A stretch of DNA of 64,000 nucleotides from contig CM027383.1 of the NCBI GenBank assembly GCA_015680905.1, positions 87,143,001 through 87,207,000 of the forward strand. The letters are read 5' to 3'. The stretch comes from Coptis chinensis (Eukaryota; Streptophyta; Magnoliopsida; Ranunculales; Ranunculaceae). The position numbers were made by a program, and so were the translations under genes. The first letter of the stretch is position 1. Each line of letters opens with the position of its first letter. Of the stretch, positions 20,788 to 33,287 are shown piece by piece. Below the pieces are notes generated by a model. The model had not been told where the DNA came from. It did not search any database and saw only the letters and a program-made list of their open reading frames with translations.

Positions 20788-23700
20788 TGTCACACCCCGA
20801 ATTTCGACAGAATTCGGAAAAACATTATTTGTTCCCGACTCTTCGATCTCCGAGGTGTGACGCACTCTCTACTTCCAAAAACCCATAAACAGTTTAAATA
20901 TGTGGATAATTAAAAACCAATAAAAATTTTAACTTAAACAAAAGTCCTCTTCATTACAAAAATTAACAAATGAAAATGCAAATAACCTTATCTCAACTGA
21001 AAATCTATATCACCTCAAAGGAAAACAAAGCCTATCTTGAAATGTGACGTTAACGCAAACCACAAGCAAAATCTTCAACACTAAACTCATCAAGACTTAT
21101 CAAATATGTTCATTTAATGAACACACCCGATAAGTAAACATGCAAATCGGGTCGAAGATTATAAAAAATCTTTGGTGTGAGTAGCTCTAAAATACAACAT
21201 ATAATTATACATATATATACACAATCCATACGGCAGTTAGTTCCTCCATCGAGGCACCTTAACTTTCAACGACTAATACAACATCCTTAAGTTCAATAAC
21301 TAAGGTAGGTAGTTCCTCCACTGAGGCGCCTTAACTTCCCACTAACCACACAACAAACTATACTCATAATAAATAAGGCCTGTAGTTCCTCCATCGAGGC
21401 GCCTTAGGTTCTAACTAAACAAATAACCAACCATGCAAATTATATCCGTACCGCATTTCATGCTCAATTACAGAGTGGGTCGTCTCTGCCCAAGTAATTA
21501 GTTTGACCCACACTTCTGTAAAACCATATATAATCATCTATCTAAAGATACATCATTAACCAACACATTACCATAATTATATCAATTAAGGCTTTCTTTG
21601 TGTGTCCCTAAAATCACGTCGTATCTATGTCTTACCTAGTTTCCCTTACCACAATCACTTCCCAACCCGAACATGTACATCCACATGCCTCCCCTTACAT
21701 AATGAACCACTCGGCGTAACTACCCCCGAAAATGTCGCACACCGTAACCCTCACACGGAAGCCATTATGTAAGTAATGCCACTATTCGGGCATAAAATAT
21801 TGCGGCGTCTCGCTCTATTTTGCTAACGGAATAATTAAGCCACTATTCGCTATGCGAGAAGGGCCATTCAGATTCACCTCAAACGCCGAAGGGCCAATTA
21901 CATTACTTAAGCCGAAGGCCATTCAGATTCTTGAACGCCCGGAAGGGCCAATCACATTACTTACGCCCGAAGGCCATTCCATTCAGATTCACCGAACCGG
22001 AAAGGGCCAAATCACATGAGTTGTGGTAGCTAGGTTCTAGGATTTTCGTTCGTAATTTATTCAAGTGTCATCCATCTATGACTCATAAACATTCCACTAT
22101 ATACATGTCCCTATCTTATTGCACTAAGCCACAATATTTAGAAATATCTTAATTATATTTCATAACCACTTTCATTCTTTCACGTGCCAATATATTATTG
22201 CACTAAGCCACAATCCCGTGGGCAAATATTCACCAATACTATACTACCTCATAGTAGCATCTCACATATATAATAATGAAGTGTTTATACATTTATTTAT
22301 CCAAAACTATTGCATTTAATATATATATCCCAACATATTATATAATGTCACAATATCAACGTCAAATCTTAATTAGATAATGACCACCAAATTTATACAA
22401 GCTTCCACAGCATTTTAGCATTTGATTTGTCCATACAATTTACAACATAAAATGTAGCACAATTGAACAGTCCACAGTCCACAATCAAAGCCCAATATAT
22501 ATATATATATGTTTTACACACTACTCACGTCAAATCTTAATTAGATAATGACAAACAACGTTATATAATGTTCGACAATATTTTATTATTACAATAGTCC
22601 ATAAAATCAAATATGTGAAAAACTGGAAAAAGTCAACATTCCACAGTCAACGGTCAACGGTTAAAGTCAACGGTCAAAGTCAACGGTCAATGGTTAATGG
22701 TCAAAGTCAAACGGCACCAAACCTTTAGAACCCAAAAGTCTAAAACCAACTTATTTATGCCACCGACCCGATTGGGGACATAAGGACCACCCCACATAAA
22801 ATTAGAAACCTCCGCCCAAAGAAACTAATTGGAAACGCCCCAAACAAAATAAAATAGAACTGGGTCCAAACTTAACAAAAACCGGTGCGCCCAACAACTA
22901 GAACTAAAGCCCAACAATTTAAAACATAACCGGGCCCAATCAAAACAAAACAAACCAGCCCAACCAAACAACCCAAACCCAAGAGAAACCGGCCCCCAGC
23001 CCAAGCCCAGCCGGTCATCTTCTTCTTCCTCAAAGCCTCCACTGGACCACCAAAAATCACCACCACAACCTCCACACACCACCCTACACAAACCCAATCG
23101 ATTTTAATCCCCATAATAAACCAAACAACATTAATAAAACAAAACCCCAAATCATTCAATCCCTATACTTCATCAAAACTAGATCTACAATATTTCGATC
23201 TCCATTAATGGTTCCTCAAGCTTTAATAGCTGCCCCCTCACTCTACTACACTCCCCCACTTCAACTAATCATCAATTCACCACACAAACCACCGAAAAAC
23301 AGTTCAACACATTTTACTGGAGTGTTTGGGCGAACCGCCATTAACAACTTCCAAGGTTCAGCAACCCCCATCCTTCAGTACACGACCCAATCACAGTTTA
23401 ATCAACACACTTCACCCATCCACCCCGACAGTTTCACCATCGATTTCAATCTCGACAGTTTAACCATCGATCACTCACCCTCCACCAAATCGCGAAGACG
23501 CCATTGATGAACCGTTGCTTCAAAGAAATATCAATAACCAACCTCGAATCCACAAAGTAAAAACTAAAGACAAGGGTTCAAATAAAAAAGGTCCGGACAG
23601 GTGACGCCATTAATGGCCTATCAGCTTCGATAGTTAAATGTCGAGTTTCCGAGTCTCAATAGAGTTTAATCTAATAATACGACGGCGAAAAATAACCGTT

Positions 23701-24067
23701 GAAAATGGGCGGAAACATTTGATGGACAAAATGTCTCGTATACCCGTAAAACTAAAATATATGTTCGATGAAAAAAAAACAACATAACGACTCACCAGAT
23801 ATTAGAGCTCCTACTGAATTCCTCCGAAGTCCGAATTCCGCTCCGCTCCAACGCAAAACAAAACAGCCTCCATTTTTTTTTTTATTATTATTTTATTCTC
23901 TAAGAACCCTATTCTCCAGAGTGATTATATACTTGGGTCGGAAACCCAAGCCCAACACAGACTCGGGCCCATAAATCAGGCCCACATGTCCCAAATCCAA
24001 TCCAACAGATTTTTAAATAAATAAATAAATTAATAAATAATTACGTATTTTAAATACGGGCGTTACA
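20788..24067. mobile_element. Solo LTR 2, Ty3/gypsy type, 3.28 kb, TSD GTTTT
   Basis: The left end is TGTCACACCCCGAATTTCG and the right end ATACGGGCGTTACA. The flanks GTTTT at 20783-20787 and 24068-24072 are identical. There is no internal retroviral coding sequence. It shares its termini and general layout with solo LTR 1, including a GTCAACGG-rich stretch near 22640-22710. It has its own arrays: GTAGTTCCTCCATCGAGGCG three times about 72 bp apart (21235-21415) and GGGCCATTCAGATTC words near 21860-22000. Confidence 0.82.
21232..22020. repeat. Tandem subrepeats inside solo LTR 2
   Basis: Two arrays: three units of about 72 bp built on AGTTCCTCCATCGAGGCGCC, and four or more shorter units built on CGAAGGGCCATTCAGATTC. 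Confidence 0.65.
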
Positions 24068-26829
24068 GTTTTCTTCTAAGGTAATATGCTTTTGAAATTG
24101 TTTTTCATGTTGTCAAAACGTAAAAGGAGAGGAAAAACTATAGAGGGCAATAAAAAAATATATTAAAAAATATTCAGATATATTAAAATTTTAAAATAAG
24201 TTACATATCCTATCCCAAATAAAAAAGTTATATAGAAGTTACATAAACAAAAGTTGAAGAAACAAAAGAGGAATATGTTACTTTATAAATTTTGTAAATA
24301 AGAGGAATATGTCGTACCTGTATGATTGCTTGACTTGAATTATAGAATAGCCTACAATATTCAAAAAAAGAATTTAGAAACTGTCAAAATATTTTGATTA
24401 ATCGTAGGATTTATATTTATAGTACTTGTTTTTTCTAATAATACCTATGTTAATTTGAGGAGAGAAGCTTTGTAGATTAGTGGAGTATTGTTTTTGTTTG
24501 TGATTTATAGTTGTTTTTCTGGAAACATCTGTAGGTATTGAGATAGTTATAGTAGTAATAGAGTTCTAAGACTTCTAAGACTGTCAAGTATTGTGTTAGT
24601 TTTAGACTTTTAATTGTATAAGACTTCTAATTGTCTAAGAACTGAGTTAGCTTTAGACTTTTAATTGGGTTGCTATTATTTGGGTTGCTAGATTGCCTAA
24701 TTTAAGACAGCGAACCAAGCTTACTCCTTGGTCAAGCTTTTCTGGGTAAGAAAAACAAAAAGAATATGGCGACAAAAGTGTAGTGGAGATGAACCAACCC
24801 ACAGGTGCATTCTTGAGTTCTCGAGTTCAATGTAAATTGAAAATCTAAACCACATTAGAATTCCCAAAACAAATGGTAAAACAAACAGAACACCCAAAAC
24901 AAATGATTAAAACCAAAGACCTTAGGTAAAGTTTTAGACACTCAATAACTACTTATGTTTGAACCAATAATCATAGTGCAAAGACAATCAAATGAAATTA
25001 AAACCGATCAATCAATACCAAATTGCTCATGAAATTGTCGAATTCCTTAATTTAGAGAGAAGAGGAGGGAGGGTTACCTGATTATAGGAAAAACTTCTCC
25101 GAGAACTGATATGAAGAGATGATTTTCAACTGTTTGTGCAGGAGAAGAGATAGAGAGAGTGGCGATTAGGAAGGGAGACTTGTAGGTGTCAAAAAGGTTT
25201 TGGGGAGAGGAAAGGATGGGTTGGGGTAAGAGAAAACCCAAATGATTGCCTTAACTCCCTCCATGAACCACTTAGCCCACCTTTGGATGGAAATATGGAA
25301 TCCCAGCTGTTGAGCGCCAAACCAACCCTGTCTTGTTATATTGATTTTGATCATACATAAATGAAAATAAAGGTGAATGAAATAGACGGAAAAGCTACGT
25401 GATTTAATATAATTTTCCTAAAAAAATACTTAGGACAGCTTTCAAAGCATTTAATGCATTATTTTTAGCAAAGTATTTGAGTAAGATAAGAGGAATAAGA
25501 CAGCTTTCAAAAGCTAGAGATGGACAAATGTGAAATGTCTTAGAAAATGATGTGTGGGGACGGTCGATGCTACGAATGCCCTGGTTCTTCTTACAGAGTA
25601 GGCAGTTTTTGACTTAGTTGTGAGGGAATGGTCTGCTGGTGGGATGAATAAGGGCTTCATAATGGTTTGCTGCTCTAGGCGGTGAGATTGTTTAGGGTTA
25701 CTGAACAAAAGGAACCTCGACTTTACAAAGTCTAGAAGAAATTATAACCGAATGACCCAACTGAGAAGGGCAACGTATCCTCTGCAATTACACATTTCAA
25801 ACTAATGAAAATTTTCAGCCACGAATAAGATGAACAAATTTATTACGATTAGATAGCTAGGTTATTGGTTAGAGTAGCTGATAAAATAAACAAACATTAA
25901 AAAATCAAGTGCACTCTCAAGTCGAAACACATCGGATCCCAAAAGGGTTGAATATGGGTTCAACATTGGAAATGAGTCCATATTGCGAGCCTACCTTTTC
26001 ATGGTATGTAAGTCTTACCATATCTATTAAGGTTTTAGCAATGGGTGTTTGGTTTAAATGTTGTTCTTGTTGACTGCTACAATGGATATATAAACAATTA
26101 AGCATCATTTCATGCTTTATAAACATTTACTTATATCCTGAGAAGCTTTATGGAAAAGGATTATCTAACGGCGATAACTTGGTATACTAAGGTAACCAAA
26201 AGTATATTTTTCAAGAGTACTTTCTACTTGAGGTGTTTTTTCACTGGTCATTTTTTTTAATTTTTCGTTATAAATCGCTAAGTGCAGATTATGAAATAGG
26301 AACAATGTTCCTGTATCCAATATGATAGAATACACAAACTTTTAAATAGGAACACACACAAAATTTGGAGTGTGTTATCCAAAGTAGAAAAGGGGAAAAT
26401 CTAATACATTCTTCCCATACTTTAATTCATGATCAGCCAATGTCACTATGGGGTTATCCGCATTCTCTTGAGGCATTTGAGATTTGTGTTGGTTTGATGA
26501 CTTTGCCAGCCTCCTTCCTGCTCTCTTTGGGTGGTGCTAATGTACAACGTACAATTTGTACTTAACCAAATTGTTATGATAAAAGATAAGGCTATTGTGT
26601 TTTGCTCTCTTTTCACCCTTTAATAAAATAAAATAGTGCAAAGATCTTATTAAGATCACATCAAAATGTCTAAGTGAGAATGTAATTTCTTGAAAAATCA
26701 ACACACTTGAAAAAAAGAGAAAAGTGGAGGTTATACTCATGGAGAGAGTTTAGGGCCATAGACTGCAGCCTATAATGTTGAGTGACACGGTGAGCTGCAA
26801 GCCGAAGATACGGTGTAGGAAAATGTTGA
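24068..26829. other. No recognisable gene
   Basis: AT-rich intergenic sequence. A degenerate duplication around 24560-24700 repeats TTTTAGACTTTTAATTG. Short frames at 25166-25354, 25514-25708, 25917-26126 and 26365-26565 show no known motif. Confidence 0.45.
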
Positions 26830-27060
26830 AACTTGAACTACTGCTTATCATGGTTTTGCATAAAGCGGAAACTAACATCAACTCTGCGAAAGCCATGTAG
26901 TTGACATCCTTGCAACGTTTTCTCTATAGCTTGTAGCTCCTAAAAAATAACAGAATTCCTTCCATAACCACCACGAAAAGGCAAGACAACTTCAGCTAGA
27001 TGGTCCATTGCAGCACTACCATATTTAACGCCAGTAGACCTATTTAGATTAAAGTTAACA
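26830..27060 (-). pseudogene. RNase H-like domain fragment
   Basis: The minus strand reads GSAAMDHLAEVVLPFRGGYG, then RNSVIF, a stop, ELQAIEKTLQGCQLHGFRRV. This resembles the RNase H core (G...D..G..V..F.GG.G.....E..A...GL....G...V) of plant LINE-derived RNase H proteins. It lies just past the Helitron 3' coding end and may be unrelated to it. Confidence 0.4.
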
Positions 27061-27177
27061 CTCTTTTACAGCTTGTACCCTAGACCTAAAGTGAAACAAT
27101 CAATCTGATCCGTAGGAGATCTGCTGCCATGCCATTATGGCAGTCACTATGTCAGAGCTTGGCATCTCCAATTTCTT

Positions 27178-29179
27178 AAATCCAATTCATACATTCTTTC
27201 CTATAAAACATATTAAATATTTGTATTAGGCAAGAAATTAATATATATTTATTTAACTTGTTTTTATTTTAATCTTGTATGTGATTTATCTTGAATGTAA
27301 AATAGCTAAATTAGGACATACCTTGAGTTGATATCTTCATATTGAATTGAAAACTTCTTTATACACGATGTTCTTTGTGCATCCTTCAGGTTCATTTCGG
27401 TCTTTTTTTATTAGGAATGTCAATCCTTTTCTTGAGGTGGTTCGCGAGACATCAACATATAACTGGCCATGTGGGAAAATTGGTTTGGGTAAATAAACAC
27501 CAACCTTATCAAAAGTCTGACCTTGACTTTTGTTTATAGTCATAGCGATACAAGCTTTGATAGGAAATTGTTTCCTCCTGAAGGCGATAGGCCATTTTGT
27601 GTCACTTGGAGACATAATCATTCGGGAATAAAAATTGGTTCTCCTATCTTTGTTTCAGTAATAATTGTTGCTTCTATGACTTTTGGAGCAATATTTGTCA
27701 CTGTGAGTCTAGTACCATTACACAGTCCTTCACTTTGATTCATGTTTCACATCAGCATAATAGGGACTCCATGCTTAAGCTTCAGATTGTGGTTGGGTAC
27801 TCCGGAAAATTCCAAGTTGTTTAAAAATTATGTTGGATACAGAACATCTTGTTCTGCGCACTTTCCTGGGATTGGACATAGAGAGTCTGCACTTACGTAG
27901 CTTTTTAAATCTCTAGAAATTTTTGAAACAACTGCAGAATTTATTTTGTCTACTATGTCATTCTTCGGTGCTAGAATGCTCCTCTCTTTCAAATACTTAA
28001 CTTCTGTATTATTCACCAAATCTGGATAAATGGTGCTGATGATATCTTCAACTGAGTTGTCACTTTCTGGAATGAGTAAGTCATTAGGTATTTTGATCTA
28101 AGTCGGCTTTATTTCTTCGTTCATTGCCTTTGCAGGTAGGTTCCCACCTCCTAGATCTAGAACCCATTTGATTAATTCATCTACAGAACTAACAATGCCA
28201 TAGTCCATCACATCACTATTAAGTCTCATGTTTTCACTCAAGTGAAAAACTTGGCAGTTTTTCCAAAGTTTTGATTTGTTAATGGAAGCTTTAACAACAT
28301 CAATTCTTTTACCTCTTGGTATGACTGACAAAATCTGTCTGAAATCTTCACCCATGAGAAATGTCTTTCTACCAAAATCTCTAGTATCTGGTTTCAATAA
28401 GTCTTTCAAAGTACGGTCAACAGCCTCCAAAGCCGTGCCTATGAGTCATTGGAGCTTCGTCCCACACAATAAGGTCAGCTTTTGAAATAAGCTTGTGTAG
28501 TTTTGAACCATGAGAAATGTAGGTATCATAATTTTAAACCTTGAATGCGTTGTTCGTCACCTGGTAAAAGAAGTGATGCTATTCCCAAAGAAGCAACTGC
28601 AAGAACAATTTTACTTTTAGAATAGAGTTTTGAAATGATAGTCTTGTAGAGATATGTTTTCCCAGTTCCCCCACTTCCATAGACAAAAAAAACACCTCCA
28701 GATTGCGTCTCAACTACATCAGTTACACAGTTCTAAACATTTTTCTATTCATTGTTGAGACCGTTATAGAGTTTGATATGTTCGTTGTGCAACTCTAAGC
28801 AGTTGTAATCCAATTCTTTAGCAATCAATTTGTTACCATAGAATGCTTGTGAAGAAATATTAAATTTAGGAAAACCTTCAATATTTGTAAGTGTTTCCCC
28901 CCTACGAACCATGATATTCTCAATCTCACAAAGAGTATCATTCTTTATCTGGTCATCACTTAGTTGGAGACTTTGGTTGTGGTTGGTTTTTTTGTAACGA
29001 AACAAAATATCTTCACCAAGGCTTTTATGATGATTTTCAAAAAATATTTCTGGAGATGTAACCTCACACAACAAGATTAAAGTGACAAAAAGTTCTCTTA
29101 AAGAAGCTAGATTTGCCCATTTACTGTCTTGCTTCATAGCATCATTCCATTCACTGTCGTCCTTTAGCAAACCGTATGC
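27178..29179 (-). pseudogene. Helitron PIF1-type helicase region
   Basis: After the acceptor ATTACAG|GCATACGG the exon reads AYGLLKDDSEWNDAMKQ. The Walker A motif GSGGTGKT lies near 28670, then the Walker B text LIVWDEAPMTHRHGFEAVDR, the GEDFRQILSVIPRGKR motif, and AMTINKSQGQTFDKVGVYLP with the VSRTTSRKGL motif near the C-terminus. This is a superfamily 1 PIF1-like 5'-3' helicase. Stops occur near 28740, 28100, 27835, 27750 and 27620, plus frame changes. A donor at 27322 (CTCAAG|GTATGT) and an acceptor at 27200 suggest a short last exon. Confidence 0.82.
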
Positions 29180-29339
29180 CTGTAATCCAAAAATGAAGGA
29201 TTACATAATATAAAATGAAAATCTTGATAATCACATTTTAATTATCCTCAACATTACATATTATCATTATGTTTAGTGATACAATGTCAATGATGAGATC
29301 TTGGCCACTAAAGCAAATAAATTAACAGGACTTGAAGTA

Positions 29340-29580
29340 GACTCTTCAGGAATGGCACATCTCAGGCAGCAGAAAGCAAGTAATATTTCACATGAAAACT
29401 GGGTGCTTTCTCAAAAAGTATTTGGGGGTACCTTTGGTGCATGATAGAGTTAAGAGTGCTCATCTCACTGACCTGGTTGACAAAATAAGGAAAAGAGCTA
29501 CAGGGTGAGAAGGTAATGTACTTTTTTTTTCAAGGGAGAGTTGTGCTTACTAAATCTGTTTTGTCCAAAGATGATGCTTG
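29340..29580 (+). pseudogene. LINE reverse-transcriptase fragment inside a Helitron intron
   Basis: The plus strand gives KYLGVPLVHDRVKSAHLTDL and VDKIRKRATG, then after a frame change FQGRVVLTKSVLSK. This is the C-terminal RT text (YLGVPL...) of plant L1 elements. It sits in the 619-bp Helitron intron (29180-29798), on the strand opposite to the Helitron gene. About 240 bp remain, with no poly(A) tail visible. Confidence 0.6.
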
Positions 29581-30840
29581 CTCAAGATTTTTGAAGACTA
29601 AGTATTTTATGAGAACAGGAGATATCATTAAGTACGACATAATATATATTCTGATGTCAAATAACATATAACTTTAATAATAATGTTAGACTTTTATTGG
29701 AATATAATAATGGTCTAGAGGGATACTGCTTAATATGTTACTATATCACAAAAAAGCTGTTAGTAGTAGATGGACAATTGAAGTAGTTGAAAGATTACCT
29801 GACACGCTGCTTTAAAAGTTGGATGTGGGGTTCCATTAATTGTACGAATATCTTCATAACTCCTAGGTCCTTTAACAACATTAAGCAATATTCTTAAGTA
29901 GAACCTTTCACCTAATGTAGGATGTGTGTAGTAAACTCGTCCAACTGATTTTCCTTGTTTTCGTAGAGTCCACTTATTATATTATTTTTTTCCAAACAAA
30001 TTTAGTTGGGAAATCAACATACGTAAGTGTCCTGGCTAATTCATACTCTTCATTTGCCTTGAACCATTCTGTAAACTTTGTTTTGGACGCTTTTTCACGA
30101 CACACTACTACCTTTGGATGATCTTTCTCACTGTAGTATACTATATTATGACCTTCAAGATGGAATGGCAACCGCTCGACACTCGGATTTCTGTATTGTA
30201 TATCAAAATTTAGAATCCTCCAAACTCCTTCAGAAGAAGAAAGAAATCGATAGTTTAAGAAGTTTGATATTTCATCAACATCCCTGACAATTTGTTCCTT
30301 ACTGTTATTGTCAGTCACTACATTCTCAACAATCATTGCAGATGCTCTATCCTTTCCCTTGTTAATATACTTGAATAAGTACTTGATTAACTTTGCTTTG
30401 TTCCAATGTTCAACATTTATGTGAGCTTGAAACTTCACAATCAAGTCCACATTGTGTGGAATAACCCATTTGTTATCAAGAGTTATTCTGTCTTTGTGTG
30501 CAGTTCGACCATTGTCTCTCCTCATATAGACTGTGAAGTCATTTTCGTCAATCGTTGTCTCGGTACAAAATGGTTTCGGATAGTGCCTAGAGCATTTTTT
30601 ATTCCCATCATCAATTTTAACCATGCAAAGAGAATTTGGTTTAGACTCGCCACATGGACCATGAATCATGAATACCACAACTGTGCATTATACGTAACTT
30701 TGTCAGCCAAGGATTAGGCAATTCGGCAGATATAACTCTGTTGACTTGCGAAGGGGTGGAAGGCTTTGCCGAGTTTTCTAAAAACAACAATATATGAGCA
30801 TAGGGCAAGCCTGTCTTTTGGAACTCTATTGTGTAGAGAG

Positions 30841-33287
30841 CTGCAATTAATTGGAAGTTAGTATCAGATTTTCATACTTTAATAATATAATATTTACTAA
30901 AACTTAACAGTATATATAAAGACTTTCTAACAAATTGTTTACATATGTTATGTAAAGAAGTTGCAAACTAACAGAAGCAATGGAAATCAACTAAGAAGTG
31001 GACCACTTCACCACTTTTTGATTGACTGTTCAAACTGAGTTTAGAAAGGGATAAAATGGAAGGAAACTATTACTGATGAAAATTAGGCTTGTTTTTTATG
31101 ATAAAAGTAGTAGAGACATAATCATATAATTCCGTATATGTTAGCATATGTTTTTTCAGGTGAGTGAAATGAATGAGAAGGTGATTGGATTTAAACCTCT
31201 ATAAGTGGCTGTGACTCAACACAAAGAAGAGAGGAAGGCAAGGCTGTAGGTGGTGTATTTTACAAAGACTATATGTGTTTTGAATTTTAAACAAAATTTC
31301 TAAGCTAGTCTGATCATGGGTTCCCATTAGGTAGCGCTGAGAAACTAGCTTTGGTTTTAGACTGTCAGTCTAGTGTAGGTACCGCATGTTTGATTTGGTG
31401 TCTGATACAGGAATCCTCATCTAATTTTTATTATGGGATGTATACACCACCCTCAAGCGCATACACACGTAGTCACAATAAATATAGGTTTCCTCCCCCT
31501 CCCCCTAATCAGTGTTTGATGGATATAGAATTTTGTGTTTCCCTGTCTTCATTTTATGTTATTTTAGTCTTTCGCTAATCGTTGTAGGAGTTGGTTTTTG
31601 TTTTGATCCGTAGGAATTTATTCTTGATATTATGCTAAACAGATGCGATTTTCCTTTTCAAACTTAGATTCGTCTGTAGTCAATTTTTTTTTCTTCCCTC
31701 TCCAGGAACAATTTACTCGTGATTCGAAAGCACCTTTTAATGTGGCACCAAGATTATCGGTATGCTTGGTTTTCACCACAGTGGACCAAGGCTACCCCCT
31801 CCATAGCTGTATTTTGGCCCGGTGGTCCCGGCTTTTTGCCTCCACCGGTTTATGGCTTCCCAACAACAACCTGTTACACTGGATTCGACACGGATTGCCC
31901 CTAACTATATAGCTCCATACCCTCATCAAACCGACCAAAGACACCGGACTGACAGGGATGGGTTTTCAAGGAGAAGTACTAACAATAGTACTAACAATGT
32001 TAGGGGGGTTTTTTATGTGTTAATAATAGGTTATTTTAATTCTAATTCAAACCTATAAAGCAGGTAAAGGTTTCTTCCAAGAACTCAATGACAACAGAAG
32101 CGACAGGAGCAGTAAAGGTTCATGAAAATTTTGGAAATGAAAAAGGAACATAACTTTGCTGCTGTTGTATTTGTGGATGCCTTGAGCTGATCCAAGACAA
32201 AGATTTGATAGTGTTACATGACATGACACCACCGATAATCTGGAGTTTGAGCAACTCGAAGACCTCATCATTGTAGAAAAGGATGTTGTGTAAGAGCTGG
32301 ATTAAATGTTAATTACTAATTTGATTTCGTTCATTTGAGAATGTTTTATTTTACATTGTACAAAGTCTGATTTTGTGAATGTGAAATCGTTGCAGATCCT
32401 AAATACATGATTCAAACTAAAATTTTAGCACTTGGTTTAGAATGAAGTTGGGATATTCACTATTAGGTTCCCCTGGTTCAAAATGACTAAAGAGAGACTT
32501 TTGCAAATATTGCTCTTTGTTGGGAACTCTAAATGGGTGACATTGTGATGCGTAAGAGCACTATTGAGGTAAGGATCATGGTTAATCTTTCCTGGTCTGA
32601 AAAAGTCCCTGAAATTGGATAGGCAAGAACTAATCTCTTGTAAGGGTTTTTGAGTATTGTTTGTGGCTTTTCTAGTATAACATCATATCTGTGCTGCAAT
32701 AAAAATTTATTTGTTTGTTATTCATTCAATTCATGTTTGTTCACGTGTTATTAATCTTATAAGTACTTATGTTTCTTCATTCATTCAATTCATGTGGTTG
32801 TTCACTTGTTCTAACTCTTGTAAGCACTTATGTTTCTTAATGTTTGTAGCTTTCCCCCTAAATCCAACAACTAACCCAGATGCTGAATTCAGTTATGGTG
32901 TTGGACATATTGATCCTGTAAAGGTTGTACGTCTTGGCTTAGTCTATGATGCTATTGAAGGCGACTACCTAAAATTTCTATTCAACATAGGGTATACTAT
33001 GGAGCCGACAAAACTCGTATCATTCATGTATATTTCAAGAGCTCAAAGCTAGGTATGTGCCTGTCTATATTACAGCGTGTTATCATAGACTACTTTCTTG
33101 TTTGGATCATTTAGGCATATATTTTTTTTTTCTATATTCAGCATCTATTTATAGATTAATTATATATTTGAAGGGGAGATATTTTTTTCTTAGCAATATG
33201 ATAATCATAAAGTCTACAAATTAAGTAAAAAGTTAAAAATTACGAAAGAATAAGTTATAAACACAACTAAATTAGTAAATTACTTAC
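30841..33287 (-). other. Long Helitron intron (2447 bp) with foreign sequence
   Basis: The donor WAG|GTAAGTAA (33287) and acceptor AATTGCAG|CTCTC (30841) restore the Rep frame when the interval is removed. The content is foreign: a subtilase exon on the opposite strand (32850-33052) and open segments near 31640-31990 and 32053-32290 that I cannot identify. Comparable Rep introns are usually much shorter, so it has grown by insertion or capture. Confidence 0.65.
32850..33052 (+). pseudogene. Subtilisin-like protease (subtilase) exon fragment
   Basis: An acceptor-like TTTGTAG precedes FPLNPTTNPDAEFSYGVGHI, then DPVKVVRLGLVYDAIEGDYL, KFLFNIGYTMEPTKLV. A donor-like AG|GTATGTG follows. G.GH..P..A..PGLVYD...DY..FLC is the text next to the catalytic-Ser exon in plant cucumisin-type subtilases. 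Here Pro of PGLVYD reads Leu and the Cys of FLC reads Phe. Only one exon is present, with short flanking intron sequence and no other subtilase part nearby. It is a captured or transposed gene fragment. Confidence 0.75.

Noticed and set aside
23208..23507. 99-codon frame in solo LTR 2
   Set aside because: Pro/Ser-rich text in the LTR. The corresponding place in solo LTR 1 is composition-like and not a shared protein.
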